From the NCBI RefSeq assembly GCF_900583165.1, contig NZ_UTKY01000122.1, positions 243,102-307,101 of the forward strand: 64,000 nucleotides of DNA, written 5' to 3'. Below are positions 9,101 through 17,958 of this stretch, piece by piece. The DNA is from Pseudomonas viridiflava (GTDB lineage Bacteria; Pseudomonadota; Gammaproteobacteria; Pseudomonadales; Pseudomonadaceae). The first letter of the stretch is position 1, and each line of letters begins with the position of its first letter. Below the pieces are notes generated by a model. It had not been told where the DNA came from. It did no database searches and was given only the letters and a program-made list of their open reading frames with translations. The position numbers and the translations under genes are program-made.

Positions 9101-11202
9101 AAAAAGACACGGACGACCAGTGGGAGCTCTACAGCCTACTGACCTGTAGCTTTAGCCCATTCAAGGGTGCCATAGCTCTATTGCGCAAATTCTTCGAAGC
9201 AAACCAAGGCAGCGCACCCATAGCACTGACGCTGGGCCCATTGCTCAAATTGAGCGAACTCGATGCACCCGACGCTTCAGCGCTTTTGGTCATGGCATTG
9301 ACAAGCCCCCACAGAGAGGTTCGTTGCCTCGCTGCGATGCGATTGCAATACCGAAGGGACAGCACCGTCCTCGCCCCCATGATCCAGGCCTATCGCAAGG
9401 AACAGGACACCTCCACGGCACTTTATCTGGCCAGGGCCATCGTTGCTTCCGGTGCCAAGAATACAGGTGACCTAGACCATGACCAGCACCAGGATGCCCC
9501 GTTCATGGTGTGGCGTTGCATATTGGCCAGACGCAGTAAAGACCAACGGGCATCTGCTTTACTCGTCAAGCTAGCACTTGATAACGCCCAATCATGGAAG
9601 GTCCGCAGGGCAGCAATAGCAGCGGCAGGCGAGTTGCCGTACGACACTTTACTCTCGCTGATCCATACCCCTCTGCTGACAACTGCACTTCCGCTTGCCG
9701 ATCACAGTGTCAGTCTTTCCAGCTACCTTATTCTGAGCTTGCACATCGAACATAACGCCAGACTATTTCTCCAGTGGCATTCCTTGGGACGAATAACCTT
9801 TATTGAGCTCGTGGGAGGCCTCGTCGACCGTGAAATCAAGGACAGATGGTTTTCAGAATGCGCGACGTCAGGCGAGACCGCTGCCGAGTGGTTGTATGAC
9901 AGCCTTTCACGCGACAACCGAACCGCGCCCGATAATCTTGGCGCTGTGGAAAATGCCATCCACCTCCCCTTACTTCAACTGGCTACAATCCGGTCATTAC
10001 GCAAACATGGCAAAATCGACATCATCGAAGCCTTGCTAAAGACTACAACCTGCGAATGGTTGAAAATCCATGCCACCAAACAACTCGTTATAGCACGGGG
10101 AGGCGGCAGTGCCACGGAGTCCTACCTTCGCCACCTCTTAGGCGATGTGTGTTCCGATCACTCCTTTCTCGGAGCTCTCCTACCAGATCTCTGCCGTCGC
10201 AAGCCGGCCTCTAGCGCCCGAAGCCCGTATCCACCGCACCACCGAACTATCAGCAATAAACCCCAGGGACTGGCCGCCTCCTCAATCATAAAAATGGTTC
10301 GGGAAGAAACCTTCGAACACGCCTTGCCCCACGATTTCGTCATCACGGATTTATCGCAGACACAACTCATCGAGTTGATACAATTGCTCGCCCCTGAGCG
10401 CGACCCTTCTTCTTTTGTTAGCGAATTCCAATCCGTCCTTGGATTTATGTCAGACGGTCACTATGTCGCACAGGAAAGCTCGCGCTCCCGTCCGTCCTCG
10501 AATGCTCGCTCCAGACTCAGGGCCGCGCTGGCGGCTGCCAACGACTTCGACGTGAAAATCAACTGGCATAGCCAAAGCCTTTCCACCCCCTATTGCACCG
10601 ACTACCGTGCCGGGTACTTTCGTGCACTGGTACTTAGGGGTAACTCGCAAAAAATCTATAACGAACTGGACGTCAATCGCGACACCCTGCTCATTGAGCT
10701 TTTGGAGAACGGCAGAATCGAGTCGCTCTCCAACCTGCTGGACGACCGGGTTATCCCTTTGATCTCGCCCTATATAGAACCTTGCAACCTCGAGCTGTTT
10801 TTATCACTCTGCAACGTTGCAGCGCTTATACAAACTCCGTCAATCGATGCCACACTCAAGCGACTTACCTATCGCTGGGCTAGAGAGTTCACAGCACCCG
10901 TGTCTGAGGCAATGGCCCATAACAAACGCTTTTTACATCAAGGCTTCCACCTTCTTTCTCGACACCCTCGATTCATCCATGCCGACGGCATTTATGAGTG
11001 CCTCGCCTCGGTCTACAGGCACACGCCCGAAGTGTTCGATGATTTCGACCTGCCCGACATCTTCGAACATCACTCCCGCGCCTACGTCGATCTGGAGTCC
11101 AGGCTTGTAGACCTTGTGGAATTCGAACACTACCAAGTTAGCAGATACGACAAATTGGATGATCGTTGTGCACAATTGTTCAGCGCCCTTTATGTTCCCT
11201 AG
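6145..11202 (+). CDS. Avs-like STAND NTPase with N-terminal Cap4/DUF4297-like nuclease domain
   Basis: A 1685-residue protein. It opens with SGGISAIKGFDYQ, typical of the DUF4297/Cap4 nuclease fold, then LDDLDLYESK (39-48) and FVQIKK (55-60), giving acidic residues and a QxK core of a PD-(D/E)xK nuclease. A P-loop NTPase follows: Walker A GVSGSGKT at about 316-323 and a hydrophobic strand with ILLLID near 400-406 as Walker B. The remaining roughly 1000 residues are helical and repeat-like (HEAT/TPR type). Effector, STAND NTPase and long sensor repeats, at this length, is the plan of Avs proteins, which in known cases bind conserved phage proteins and then switch on the effector. The start is fixed by AGGAG upstream. 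Architecture is read from sequence; phage sensing is inferred. A NACHT-type regulator is the alternative. Confidence 0.75.
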   Translation: MSGGISAIKGFDYQAAVILELLLEHFRKHPEGRVRPEGLDDLDLYESKSAEGITFVQIKKPTENVEGELTPSPWTLHKAARHLMGSAVDNLRNEKARQIWILGDESDFELKQLIAAGTQAPAQCPASFWLMVLLITRQSLEADGLPVEHLPKPNYKRLKAWTMTHNSDTFVNWLGEHISSIATQQGASKRLVNIHAQKLSTYASSIPHALERITLRCGYGSEQQVNARVKNTLSSDLALSAEVVNSTLYLNLRAFINEISKKPRQCFSRDDFEAEVRCVWPHMSPIRVPPALSPHHITRADITHSLMSEPFAEVIGVSGSGKTHLATETYHLARQREPGREIYYIEVRPETSLRSVLAGVSFQLRRIGIREPFKVITRAVETEQERISQLAAALSVSSARILLLIDIADGTCGPSFKREISSFIKTLQPGAVSILFFSQESPLLLSNLERKSAHVATLNLRGFTYEEFSRLVSHYHANSQDWPLYRIFRRITAGRESGLFATLADTLARASTLGEMQMLAAQEPEKILPMAERIRFANISNRACSAAEKLICFALPFDRSDAIEIFPKEPVALAISEMLELGLLRTRGDGLLEMHEVVRAGLEENIPVDTRRCAHQTLATWYGSCGVVSAEVFHLDKANLTAMAQARAKQAFLKGLNWNELASFVLRRKLISAEEVITTFAQADKAIERCFILPDLLRALDYNDANALIAVLKERIKHPQLDYQFDSAITEAIMQIDPGKIEELIVLIVDATTDEVKRKSAFSTLSSGIRKFKFVLSEATLCLFDAQSFETQRSLLGIFSQDKRVVTLSRVFQVHAEELRAATCDKHVSPLHLKIATLEDAKALITALPSVSTQAMLISKSALLGPLVDTLRPLRVALKRHSIEILRQPSIDPGLHANAIRVISLFADRHTPALCHASIVNQLPMAAFHAVIPALMPSLCERGNYESVVLNPLISIGERRWAMTALALLGVDLEETLHALAALPGQKDTDDQWELYSLLTCSFSPFKGAIALLRKFFEANQGSAPIALTLGPLLKLSELDAPDASALLVMALTSPHREVRCLAAMRLQYRRDSTVLAPMIQAYRKEQDTSTALYLARAIVASGAKNTGDLDHDQHQDAPFMVWRCILARRSKDQRASALLVKLALDNAQSWKVRRAAIAAAGELPYDTLLSLIHTPLLTTALPLADHSVSLSSYLILSLHIEHNARLFLQWHSLGRITFIELVGGLVDREIKDRWFSECATSGETAAEWLYDSLSRDNRTAPDNLGAVENAIHLPLLQLATIRSLRKHGKIDIIEALLKTTTCEWLKIHATKQLVIARGGGSATESYLRHLLGDVCSDHSFLGALLPDLCRRKPASSARSPYPPHHRTISNKPQGLAASSIIKMVREETFEHALPHDFVITDLSQTQLIELIQLLAPERDPSSFVSEFQSVLGFMSDGHYVAQESSRSRPSSNARSRLRAALAAANDFDVKINWHSQSLSTPYCTDYRAGYFRALVLRGNSQKIYNELDVNRDTLLIELLENGRIESLSNLLDDRVIPLISPYIEPCNLELFLSLCNVAALIQTPSIDATLKRLTYRWAREFTAPVSEAMAHNKRFLHQGFHLLSRHPRFIHADGIYECLASVYRHTPEVFDDFDLPDIFEHHSRAYVDLESRLVDLVEFEHYQVSRYDKLDDRCAQLFSALYVP

Positions 11203-11260
11203 GCTCTTTACGATACCTTTGAAACCCTGTCAAAGCCGCTCGGCCTGATGTCCAATAGAG

Positions 11261-11290
11261 TTCTCGCCTTTAAGGCGAGGGCCCTTTTCT
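11261..11290 (+). terminator. Probable terminator of the STAND gene
   Basis: The stem CTCGCCTT/AAGGCGAG at 11263-11279 is followed by GGGCCCTTTTCT, about 60 bases after the stop codon. The T-run is short and offset, so efficiency is uncertain. Confidence 0.55.
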
Positions 11291-11984
11291 AGCCCAGCAA
11301 TACGAACTTTCCGACGCTTACCGGAAATGGTTATAAGCGTGCACCCGAGCGGCGCCACCAAATCCATCTATGGCATTACACTGAACTCCATCAATGGCTA
11401 AACCGGAACGCAGTTAGGATCCCCAATCTCGATCGCCCGTGCATGATTTGCGAATGGGGGCAAAACTGGGGGCAAACAAAAGATTTATCGACCTGAAAAC
11501 ACCGCCCTAGAGCCCAGTCAAAATGTTTTTCGGCGACCCCGATAGCCTTTAAAAAGCAGCGGTTGGCCCTTGTGTAGGATAACGGTACCCGAACACAATC
11601 AGCAGGCGACCGGGCACGTCCCGGTTAATCGAACGCGCCGTTAAGCACTTTATAGATCAGCCAGTGGCCAATCTGACCACTAACAAATCAGTCCCTGCCT
11701 GCTGCCATTCATAACCGTCGCATTTTAACTGAAGGTGAGTAAACGGAATTACGGCGTAAGGGGGCCGCGATTTCATTGGCAGGCAGCGCAGCCACATAAT
11801 AAAAATAGATGATCTTAAAAAAACACAAAATAACAATATCTAATAATTAGCTTATTCCAAAAAAGAATTTCCCCGCAGTTTTTTATAGGGATATCTTCAG
11901 TTCACAGACCGACCCCATGCCTGGCGGAGGACGTACCCCCGACCACTTGGAGCCTTCGATAGGCTCACATGGACTCTTTCTGAT
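11291..11984. other. Long intergenic region at the right edge of the defence region
   Basis: No convincing gene is seen in these bases. The first part contains the right copy of the diverged repeat (from 11455). The last 200 bases are very AT-rich, with ATTCC-AAAAAA-GAAT (about 11854-11868) as a short inverted repeat. They probably carry the promoter and operator of the TonB receptor operon. The change from AT-rich accessory DNA to high-GC core DNA happens here. Confidence 0.5.
11455..11549 (+). repeat. Right copy of the diverged direct repeat flanking the STAND gene
   Basis: TGGGGGCAAAACTGGGGGCA at 11455, itself two tandem TGGGGGCAAA-like units, is followed at 11521 by AAATGTTTTTCGGCGACCCC. 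Both blocks match the copy at 5961 in order and spacing (66 versus 64 bases). Either copy can be read as a short peptide resembling the other (GAKLGANK and RAKMGGKL, each ending at a stop soon after), so a coding remnant is possible. Confidence 0.5.
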
Positions 11985-14417
11985 ATGCCAGACCTCGCCA
12001 TCCCGCCGCCCCTGAAAAAATTCCACCTGTCACTGTTGACCAGCTCCCTGCTGCTAGCCGCAGCGCCGTCTTTCGCGGAAACCGCGAAAGAAGACGCCAA
12101 GCTCGATACGGTCACCGTGATCTCCACCGGCCTGCGTGGCCAGCAGCGCACCGTGGCCGACAGCCCGGCGCCGATTGATGTGATCAACAGCGATCAACTG
12201 CTCAAGACCGGCCGCGCCGAGTTGTCGGAGGCGATTGCCAAGTTGCTGCCGTCGTTCAACTTTGGCACCAATATCGCCGGCTATAACTCGGTGACGCGCC
12301 CACTGAGCAACCGCAGCCTGGGGCCGGCCTACACGCTGGTGCTGGTCAACGGCAAACGCCGCCACAATGGCGCCACCGGTCAGCGTGGGTCTATCGATAA
12401 CAGCGGTGCGAACGCAGTCGACATCGACCTGATCCCGGTGAGTGCCGTGGACCACATCGAAGTGCTCAAAGACAGCGCCGCCGCCCAATACGGCTCGGAT
12501 GCAGTGGCGGGTGTGATCAATATCATCCTCAAGAACACCAAGAGCGGCGGCCACCTGGAGACCAGCTACGGTCAGTTGTTTTCCGGCCAGGGCGAAACCA
12601 TCAAGGTCGCCGGTGACCAGGGCTTCGAGTTGGGCGAAGGCGGCTTCTTCCACCTCTCGGCCGATGCACGCAAACGCGGCAATGCGTCATGGAACGACAA
12701 AGCCGACAGCAGCGTGCGCGCCTTCGCCGACCCGGCCAAGGAAGCGGCCTGGGACCGCGTGGCCATCAAGAACGGCGACCCCGACCTCAAGGCCTTCAAC
12801 CTGGCCTACAACGCCGAGTTGCCGTTGGAGGACCTGACGCTGTACTCGTTCTCCACCTATGGCGAGCGTGATGCCGAGGCTGCCAACTATTTTCGCCTGC
12901 CCACGGGTACGGCGGCCGTGCCTGAAGTCTTCCCCGATGGCTACTTCCCGCTGAACAACATCAAGGACCGCGACTACCAATTGCTGTTTGGCGGCAAAGG
13001 CGAAGTCGCTGAATGGAACTGGGACCTGAGCACCACCTACGGGCGCAATAATGTGCACCACTCCAGCGACCTCAACATCAACCCGTCCCTGGGCACCACG
13101 TCACCGACCAAGTTCGACAACCTGGCGACGTTTCGCTTTGAGCAGTGGGTCAATAACCTCGACTTCACGCGCCGCTACGACAGCCTTTTCAACCTGACGT
13201 CGCCGGTGCAGGTGTCGGCTGGCCTTGAGCATCGCTGGGAACACTTCAGTACGTTCGCCGGTGATCGCGAGGCCTACATTACAGGCACCTACCCCGCCGC
13301 TTCGGGTGCACAGGCCGCCGTGACGATTCGCCCTGAAGATGAAGTGAGCCTGATCCGCAATAACTACGCCGGCTACCTCGACCTGGGCTTTGACCTGACC
13401 GACCGCTGGTTCCTCGATGTCGCCGGTCGCATCGAACACTTTGACGATGACTCGGGCAACACCTTCGGGCTGAAAGTGAACTCGCGTTATGAGCTGACCG
13501 ACACCGTGGCCGTGCGCGGCACCGTGGGCACCGGTTTTCGCGCGCCGTCCTTGACCCAGATCGGCTATACCGTGGCCGACAACCGCGTGGCGGTGGATGC
13601 CAACGGCAACGTCGTGCCTGCCGTCACGCGTCTGACGCCTTCGGGCAGCAACCTCGCCAAGGCGCTGGGTGGCGATGACCTCAAGCCGGAAAAATCCCGC
13701 AACCTCGGCCTGGGCCTCACCTGGCAACCGGCACCGCGCACCAGCATCACCGCCGATGCCTACCTGATCGATATCGATGACCGCATCGCCCTGACCAGCA
13801 ATATCTACGACCGCGGCAACGGCGCAATCAACGCAATCCTCACGGCGCAAGGCGTGCCCAGCGGGACTTGGGTCAACTATTACACCAACGCCTTCGACAC
13901 CCGCACCAAAGGCCTGGACGTAGTGGCCGACCACACCACGCCGCTGGATAACTTCGGCGAGGTGCGCTGGAGCCTGGGCTTTAACTGGAACAAAACCACC
14001 ATTGAAGGCACCCGCGACACGCCGAGTGCGCTGGCAGGTTCCGGTGTGACCCTGGTGGGCCGCGACCGTGAAGGCGACCTGACCGACGCCTCGCCCAAGA
14101 CCAAATGGATCCTGGGCGCCAACTGGAAGCTGTCGGACCTGGCGGTCAACCTGCAAACCGCCCGCTACGGTGCAGTCAAGACCCTGGCCGTGAACCCCAC
14201 GGGCGACCGCAGCTTCGGCGCCAAATGGATCACCGACCTGGACGTGAGCTACACCTTCGTCGACAGCCTCACCGTGAGCATCGGCGGCACCAACATCTTC
14301 GACGTGCGCCCCGACAAGCATGCCGTCTACAGCAACCTGGGCCTGGCGGCCTACGGCAACCCACCGTTCTACCCCGGTGGCGGCTACTGGTACACCAAGC
14401 TGGCCTACGACTTCTGA
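11985..14417 (+). CDS. TonB-dependent outer membrane receptor
   Basis: An 810-residue outer membrane receptor for active, TonB-driven uptake. The N-terminus has a signal-peptide-like stretch (about residues 11-31, ending SFAE), then a TonB-box-like DTVTV near residue 40. The plug domain follows with VLVNGKRRH and IEVLKDSAAAQYGSDAVAGVI, and a long beta-barrel ends in the terminal aromatic residue, KLAYDF. Length and layout are normal for the family. The four ABC importer genes follow on the same strand with tiny gaps or overlaps, starting 59 bases away, so the receptor probably feeds that importer. The substrate is not evident: a metal chelate, peptide or sulphur compound is possible. The start at 11985 has no strong ribosome binding site. 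Confidence 0.88.
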   Translation: MPDLAIPPPLKKFHLSLLTSSLLLAAAPSFAETAKEDAKLDTVTVISTGLRGQQRTVADSPAPIDVINSDQLLKTGRAELSEAIAKLLPSFNFGTNIAGYNSVTRPLSNRSLGPAYTLVLVNGKRRHNGATGQRGSIDNSGANAVDIDLIPVSAVDHIEVLKDSAAAQYGSDAVAGVINIILKNTKSGGHLETSYGQLFSGQGETIKVAGDQGFELGEGGFFHLSADARKRGNASWNDKADSSVRAFADPAKEAAWDRVAIKNGDPDLKAFNLAYNAELPLEDLTLYSFSTYGERDAEAANYFRLPTGTAAVPEVFPDGYFPLNNIKDRDYQLLFGGKGEVAEWNWDLSTTYGRNNVHHSSDLNINPSLGTTSPTKFDNLATFRFEQWVNNLDFTRRYDSLFNLTSPVQVSAGLEHRWEHFSTFAGDREAYITGTYPAASGAQAAVTIRPEDEVSLIRNNYAGYLDLGFDLTDRWFLDVAGRIEHFDDDSGNTFGLKVNSRYELTDTVAVRGTVGTGFRAPSLTQIGYTVADNRVAVDANGNVVPAVTRLTPSGSNLAKALGGDDLKPEKSRNLGLGLTWQPAPRTSITADAYLIDIDDRIALTSNIYDRGNGAINAILTAQGVPSGTWVNYYTNAFDTRTKGLDVVADHTTPLDNFGEVRWSLGFNWNKTTIEGTRDTPSALAGSGVTLVGRDREGDLTDASPKTKWILGANWKLSDLAVNLQTARYGAVKTLAVNPTGDRSFGAKWITDLDVSYTFVDSLTVSIGGTNIFDVRPDKHAVYSNLGLAAYGNPPFYPGGGYWYTKLAYDF

Positions 14418-14476
14418 TCTGCACCTTGCACGTCAACACCGAGCACGCACCCGAATCGCCATACGAGGGCACCCCA

Positions 14477-16108
14477 TTGAATACCTCCAACTTGATGAGC
14501 CGTCTGCTGGCACCCTGCGCCCTGGCGTTAGCCCTTGCGGGCTGCTCACCTTCGGGTGAGCAGGCCCAGGCCAACAAAACCCTGAACATTGCGTTTTTCG
14601 GCGACAACACCATCCTGGTCAGCATCGACCCATTCCAGGTGTATTGGCTGGAACACCGCGTACTGCTGCGCAACGTTGCCGAGTCTCTAACGGACCAAGA
14701 CCCGCAAACCGGCAAGATCATTCCCTGGCTGGCGAAAAGCTGGGACGTGAGCGACGACGCGCTGACCTACACCTTCCACCTGCGTCAGGACGTGACGTTC
14801 AGCAATGGTGAACGCTTCGATGCCAAGGCGGTAAAAGCCGCGTTCGACAGCGACAAGGCGCTGGCCACCGAGCTGCCCGCGACCTTCGGTGCCACTTACC
14901 TGGCAGGTTATGACCACGCTGAAGTGGTTGATGACTTCACCGTCAAGCTGGTGCTCAACAAACCCAACGCGGGCTTCCTGCAGGCTACCTCCACCACCAA
15001 CCTGGCGATCCTCGCGCCGGCCTCTTACGCGTTGACGGTGAAGGAACGTTCCCTGGGCAAGATTATCGGTACCGGTCCGTTCGTGCTGGAAAGCTACACC
15101 CCGGAAGTTGGCGCGCACCTGACCAAACGCAAAGGCTACGCCTGGGCTTCGGCGAATATGAAAAACCAGGGTGAGGCACACTTAGATGCGGTGGACGTGA
15201 CCTACATCCCCGAGGAAAGCGTACGCAATGGCCTGTTCCTGCAAGGCAAGGCCGACATCCTGTGGCCACGCAATCCGTTTTCCGAAGTGGACCTGAAACT
15301 GTTCCAGTCCAAGGGTGCGACCATCCAGAGCCGCTCGCTGCCGGGGCCTGCACTCAACCTGTTCCCCAACACCCGTGGCGAACGCATTCTGGCCGACCAG
15401 CAAGTGCGTCTGGCCGTACAGAAATCCATTGATCGCAAGAGCTACGCCAGCACCGTATACAACGCCGAGTTCCCGGTGGTGCAAGGCGTGTTTGATGTGA
15501 CCACGCCCTACGCCAAAAGCCAGGCCGCCAAGTTGGCTTATGACCCGACAGGTGCCGAGCAATTGTTGGATCAAGCTGGCTGGACCAAGGGCGCCGACGG
15601 CTACCGGCACAAAAACGGCAAGCGCCTGAGCCTGAGCTACAACATCAGCCCGGCTGAAACCGCAGGCGATGTGCTGATCCAGGACCAACTGCGCAAGGTC
15701 GGTATCGACTTGAAACTCAGCGTGGTCACCCGCGCCGAATGGGTGGCCAACAACTCTGCCGGCAACTACGACCTGACCATCAACTACATGACCCGCGCCG
15801 ACCCGATCATCCTGCAAACCATCCTCGACCCTCGCAGTGCCAACAGCGCCACTGTCGCCACTAACACCTTTGAACCCGCCGCACTGGACAAAGCCAAGGC
15901 CTTGTTTGACGCCGGCATCACCGCCACCCAAAGCCCGCAACGTGCAGCGGCCTATGGCGACCTGCAAGACCTGCTGATCGATCAAAGCTCGGCGTTCCCG
16001 GTGTACGAGCGCGTGTGGCAGGCGGCGACGTCGGCCAAGGTGAAGAACTTCCGCTGGACCGCCGAGGGCTTTGCGCTGCTGGGTGATATCGAGATCGGCA
16101 CGCCATGA
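14477..16108 (+). CDS. ABC importer substrate-binding lipoprotein, family 5 (Dpp/Opp/Nik type)
   Basis: A 543-residue periplasmic binding lipoprotein. The TTG at 14477 is chosen because GAGGG lies eight bases upstream; an in-frame ATG at 14495 is the alternative. The N-terminus is a lipoprotein signal with lipobox LALAGC (Cys23). The mature part has the family hallmarks YTFHLRQDVTFSNGE and GTGPFVLESY. The family binds peptides, opines, nickel or glutathione; the ligand cannot be told from the sequence. The stop overlaps the start of the first permease gene (ATGA), showing translational coupling. Confidence 0.88.
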   Translation: MNTSNLMSRLLAPCALALALAGCSPSGEQAQANKTLNIAFFGDNTILVSIDPFQVYWLEHRVLLRNVAESLTDQDPQTGKIIPWLAKSWDVSDDALTYTFHLRQDVTFSNGERFDAKAVKAAFDSDKALATELPATFGATYLAGYDHAEVVDDFTVKLVLNKPNAGFLQATSTTNLAILAPASYALTVKERSLGKIIGTGPFVLESYTPEVGAHLTKRKGYAWASANMKNQGEAHLDAVDVTYIPEESVRNGLFLQGKADILWPRNPFSEVDLKLFQSKGATIQSRSLPGPALNLFPNTRGERILADQQVRLAVQKSIDRKSYASTVYNAEFPVVQGVFDVTTPYAKSQAAKLAYDPTGAEQLLDQAGWTKGADGYRHKNGKRLSLSYNISPAETAGDVLIQDQLRKVGIDLKLSVVTRAEWVANNSAGNYDLTINYMTRADPIILQTILDPRSANSATVATNTFEPAALDKAKALFDAGITATQSPQRAAAYGDLQDLLIDQSSAFPVYERVWQAATSAKVKNFRWTAEGFALLGDIEIGTP

Positions 16109-17055
16109 GCCGTTACCTGATGGGCCGTGTCGGGCAGGCGCTCTTGGTGTTATGGGGCGCCTACAGCATCACCTACTTCATTTTGTATCTGCTGCCGGGG
16201 GACACGTTGACCCTGATGCTCAGCGCTTCGGGTATGGAGGCCGATGCGCTGTCGGTGGAAGACCTGGCCAAGGCTCGGGCCTATTACGGCTTGGACAAGG
16301 GCGTGTTCGAGCAATATTTCAGCCTGCTGTGGGGGGCAGTGCGGGGTGACTTTGGCCAGTCGCTGTCGATGAACCGCCCGGTGGCCGAATTGCTGGTTGA
16401 ACGCCTGCCGCAAACCCTGTCACTCGCAGGCCTGGCGATTGGGCTGTCATTGCTCGGCGGTATTGGGCTGGCCTACTTGACCGCCTATATCCGCTGGCAA
16501 CCCCTGAAGAAAGCCCTGACCCGCCTGCCCTCTCTGGGTTTTTCGGTGCCGGTGTTCTGGATGGGGCTGTTGCTGATCCAGGTGTTTGCGTTTGGCTTGG
16601 GCTGGTTTCCGGCCACCGGCAGCAAGGGGTTTGAAAGCCTGATATTGCCGGCGGTGACTCTGGCCATTCCCAGTGCCGCGGTGTATGCCCAGGTACTGCA
16701 ACGCAGTTTCCAAGGGGTGTGGAAGGAGTCCTACATCATCACCGCCTACGCCAAGGGCCTGAGTCGTGGCCAGGTGCAGGCGCGTCATGGGTTCAAGAAC
16801 GCGGCGCTGCCGATCCTCACGTTGATTGGCTTGCAAGTCGGCAATACCGTATCGGGCGCGGTGCTGGTGGAGACCATCTTTGCTCGCAACGGCATTGGGC
16901 GACTGGCCCAGGAGGCGGTGCTGCGCCAGGACATTCCCGTGGTGCTGGCCATCGTCGCGGTGTCGGCGGCGGCGTTTGTCTTGGTGAACCTGTTGGTCGA
17001 CCTGCTTTACCCCTGGTTTGACCCGCGTATCTCCCACACGCCAAAGGTGTCCTAG
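16105..17055 (+). CDS. ABC importer permease, DppB family
   Basis: A 316-residue inner membrane permease with about six hydrophobic helices. It begins with the family-typical helix YSITYFILYLLPGD and carries the EAA-loop region (ESYIITAYAKGLSRGQV...HGFKNAALPI) that docks onto the ATPase. It overlaps the binding-protein gene by four bases and is followed after three bases by the second permease. Confidence 0.9.
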   Translation: MSRYLMGRVGQALLVLWGAYSITYFILYLLPGDTLTLMLSASGMEADALSVEDLAKARAYYGLDKGVFEQYFSLLWGAVRGDFGQSLSMNRPVAELLVERLPQTLSLAGLAIGLSLLGGIGLAYLTAYIRWQPLKKALTRLPSLGFSVPVFWMGLLLIQVFAFGLGWFPATGSKGFESLILPAVTLAIPSAAVYAQVLQRSFQGVWKESYIITAYAKGLSRGQVQARHGFKNAALPILTLIGLQVGNTVSGAVLVETIFARNGIGRLAQEAVLRQDIPVVLAIVAVSAAAFVLVNLLVDLLYPWFDPRISHTPKVS

Positions 17056-17058
17056 ATC

Positions 17059-17958
17059 ATGACTGTCCTTGAGCAGAACCTGCGCGGCACTGCCCGCCCC
17101 GCCAGTCACCCGTTGTGGCGCCGCCGCAGCCGCCTGCAACGCGCAACGACCGTGTTGCTGCCCTTGCTGCGACGGCCCGGTTTCAGCTTGGCGGTGCTGC
17201 TGGTGTTGTTCGCATTGGTGTCGGCGGTGGCGCCGCACCTGCTGACCAGCTTTGACCCCTACGCCACATCGCCTATCGACAAACTGCGCGCACCCAATCT
17301 TACGCATTGGTTCGGTACCGACGAGCTGGGACGCGACCTGTTTACCCGCGTGGTCTACGGCTCTAGCCTGTCGATGTTGGCCGCTTCGCTGGCCGTGGGC
17401 ATTGCGTTGCTGGGCGGACTGGGGCTGGGTATTTTGTCTGGCTTTGCTGGCGGGCGTATCGACTCGGTGATCATGCGTGTTGTCGATGTGTTGCTCGCCC
17501 TCCCCGGCGTGCTGCTAGCGTTGGCGATTGTCACGGCCATCGGCTTTGGCACGGTGCCGGTGGCCATTGCGGTGGGCGTCGGCATCATTCCGGGGTTCGC
17601 CCGCACCACCCGCGCCGAAGTGCTACGGGTCAAGACGCTGCCCTATGTCGAAGCCGCGCGCCTGGGCGGTGCAAGCTGGGGGCGCACGTTGTTGCTGCAT
17701 ATCCTGCCGAATGCCTGGGGCCCGGTGGCGGTGTTGGCCACGCTGGATTTCGGCGCAGCCATTCTTGCCACGGCCGGGTTGAGCTTTCTCGGGTTCGGCG
17801 CAGTGCCACCGGCGGCGGAATGGGGCACGTTGATTGCCAATGGTCGCCACTTTCTGATTACAGCGCCGTGGGTGTCGCTGCTGCCCGGCCTGTTCCTGGT
17901 GGCGGTGGTGTTCAGCCTTAACCATATTGCCCGCACCTTCGAGGAGAATCAGCGATGA
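17059..17958 (+). CDS. ABC importer permease, DppC family
   Basis: A 299-residue permease. The DppC signature HWFGTDELGRDLFTRVVYG lies near residues 80-98. An EAA loop (PYVEAARLGGASWGRTLLLHILPN) and about five to six membrane helices follow. The N-terminus is long and basic, as is usual in this family. Its stop overlaps the ATPase start (ATGA). It pairs with the upstream DppB-type subunit to form the channel. Confidence 0.9.
   Translation: MTVLEQNLRGTARPASHPLWRRRSRLQRATTVLLPLLRRPGFSLAVLLVLFALVSAVAPHLLTSFDPYATSPIDKLRAPNLTHWFGTDELGRDLFTRVVYGSSLSMLAASLAVGIALLGGLGLGILSGFAGGRIDSVIMRVVDVLLALPGVLLALAIVTAIGFGTVPVAIAVGVGIIPGFARTTRAEVLRVKTLPYVEAARLGGASWGRTLLLHILPNAWGPVAVLATLDFGAAILATAGLSFLGFGAVPPAAEWGTLIANGRHFLITAPWVSLLPGLFLVAVVFSLNHIARTFEENQR

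Noticed and set aside
1..11984. Integrase, transposase or tRNA attachment site marking the accessory region
   Set aside because: I found no recombinase-like protein or tRNA sequence in this part; the only boundary-like signal is the diverged repeat pair.
13101..14321. Open frame of 406 codons antisense to the TonB receptor
   Set aside because: Same reason: high-GC shadow, repetitive Gly/Val/His composition, real receptor on the other strand.
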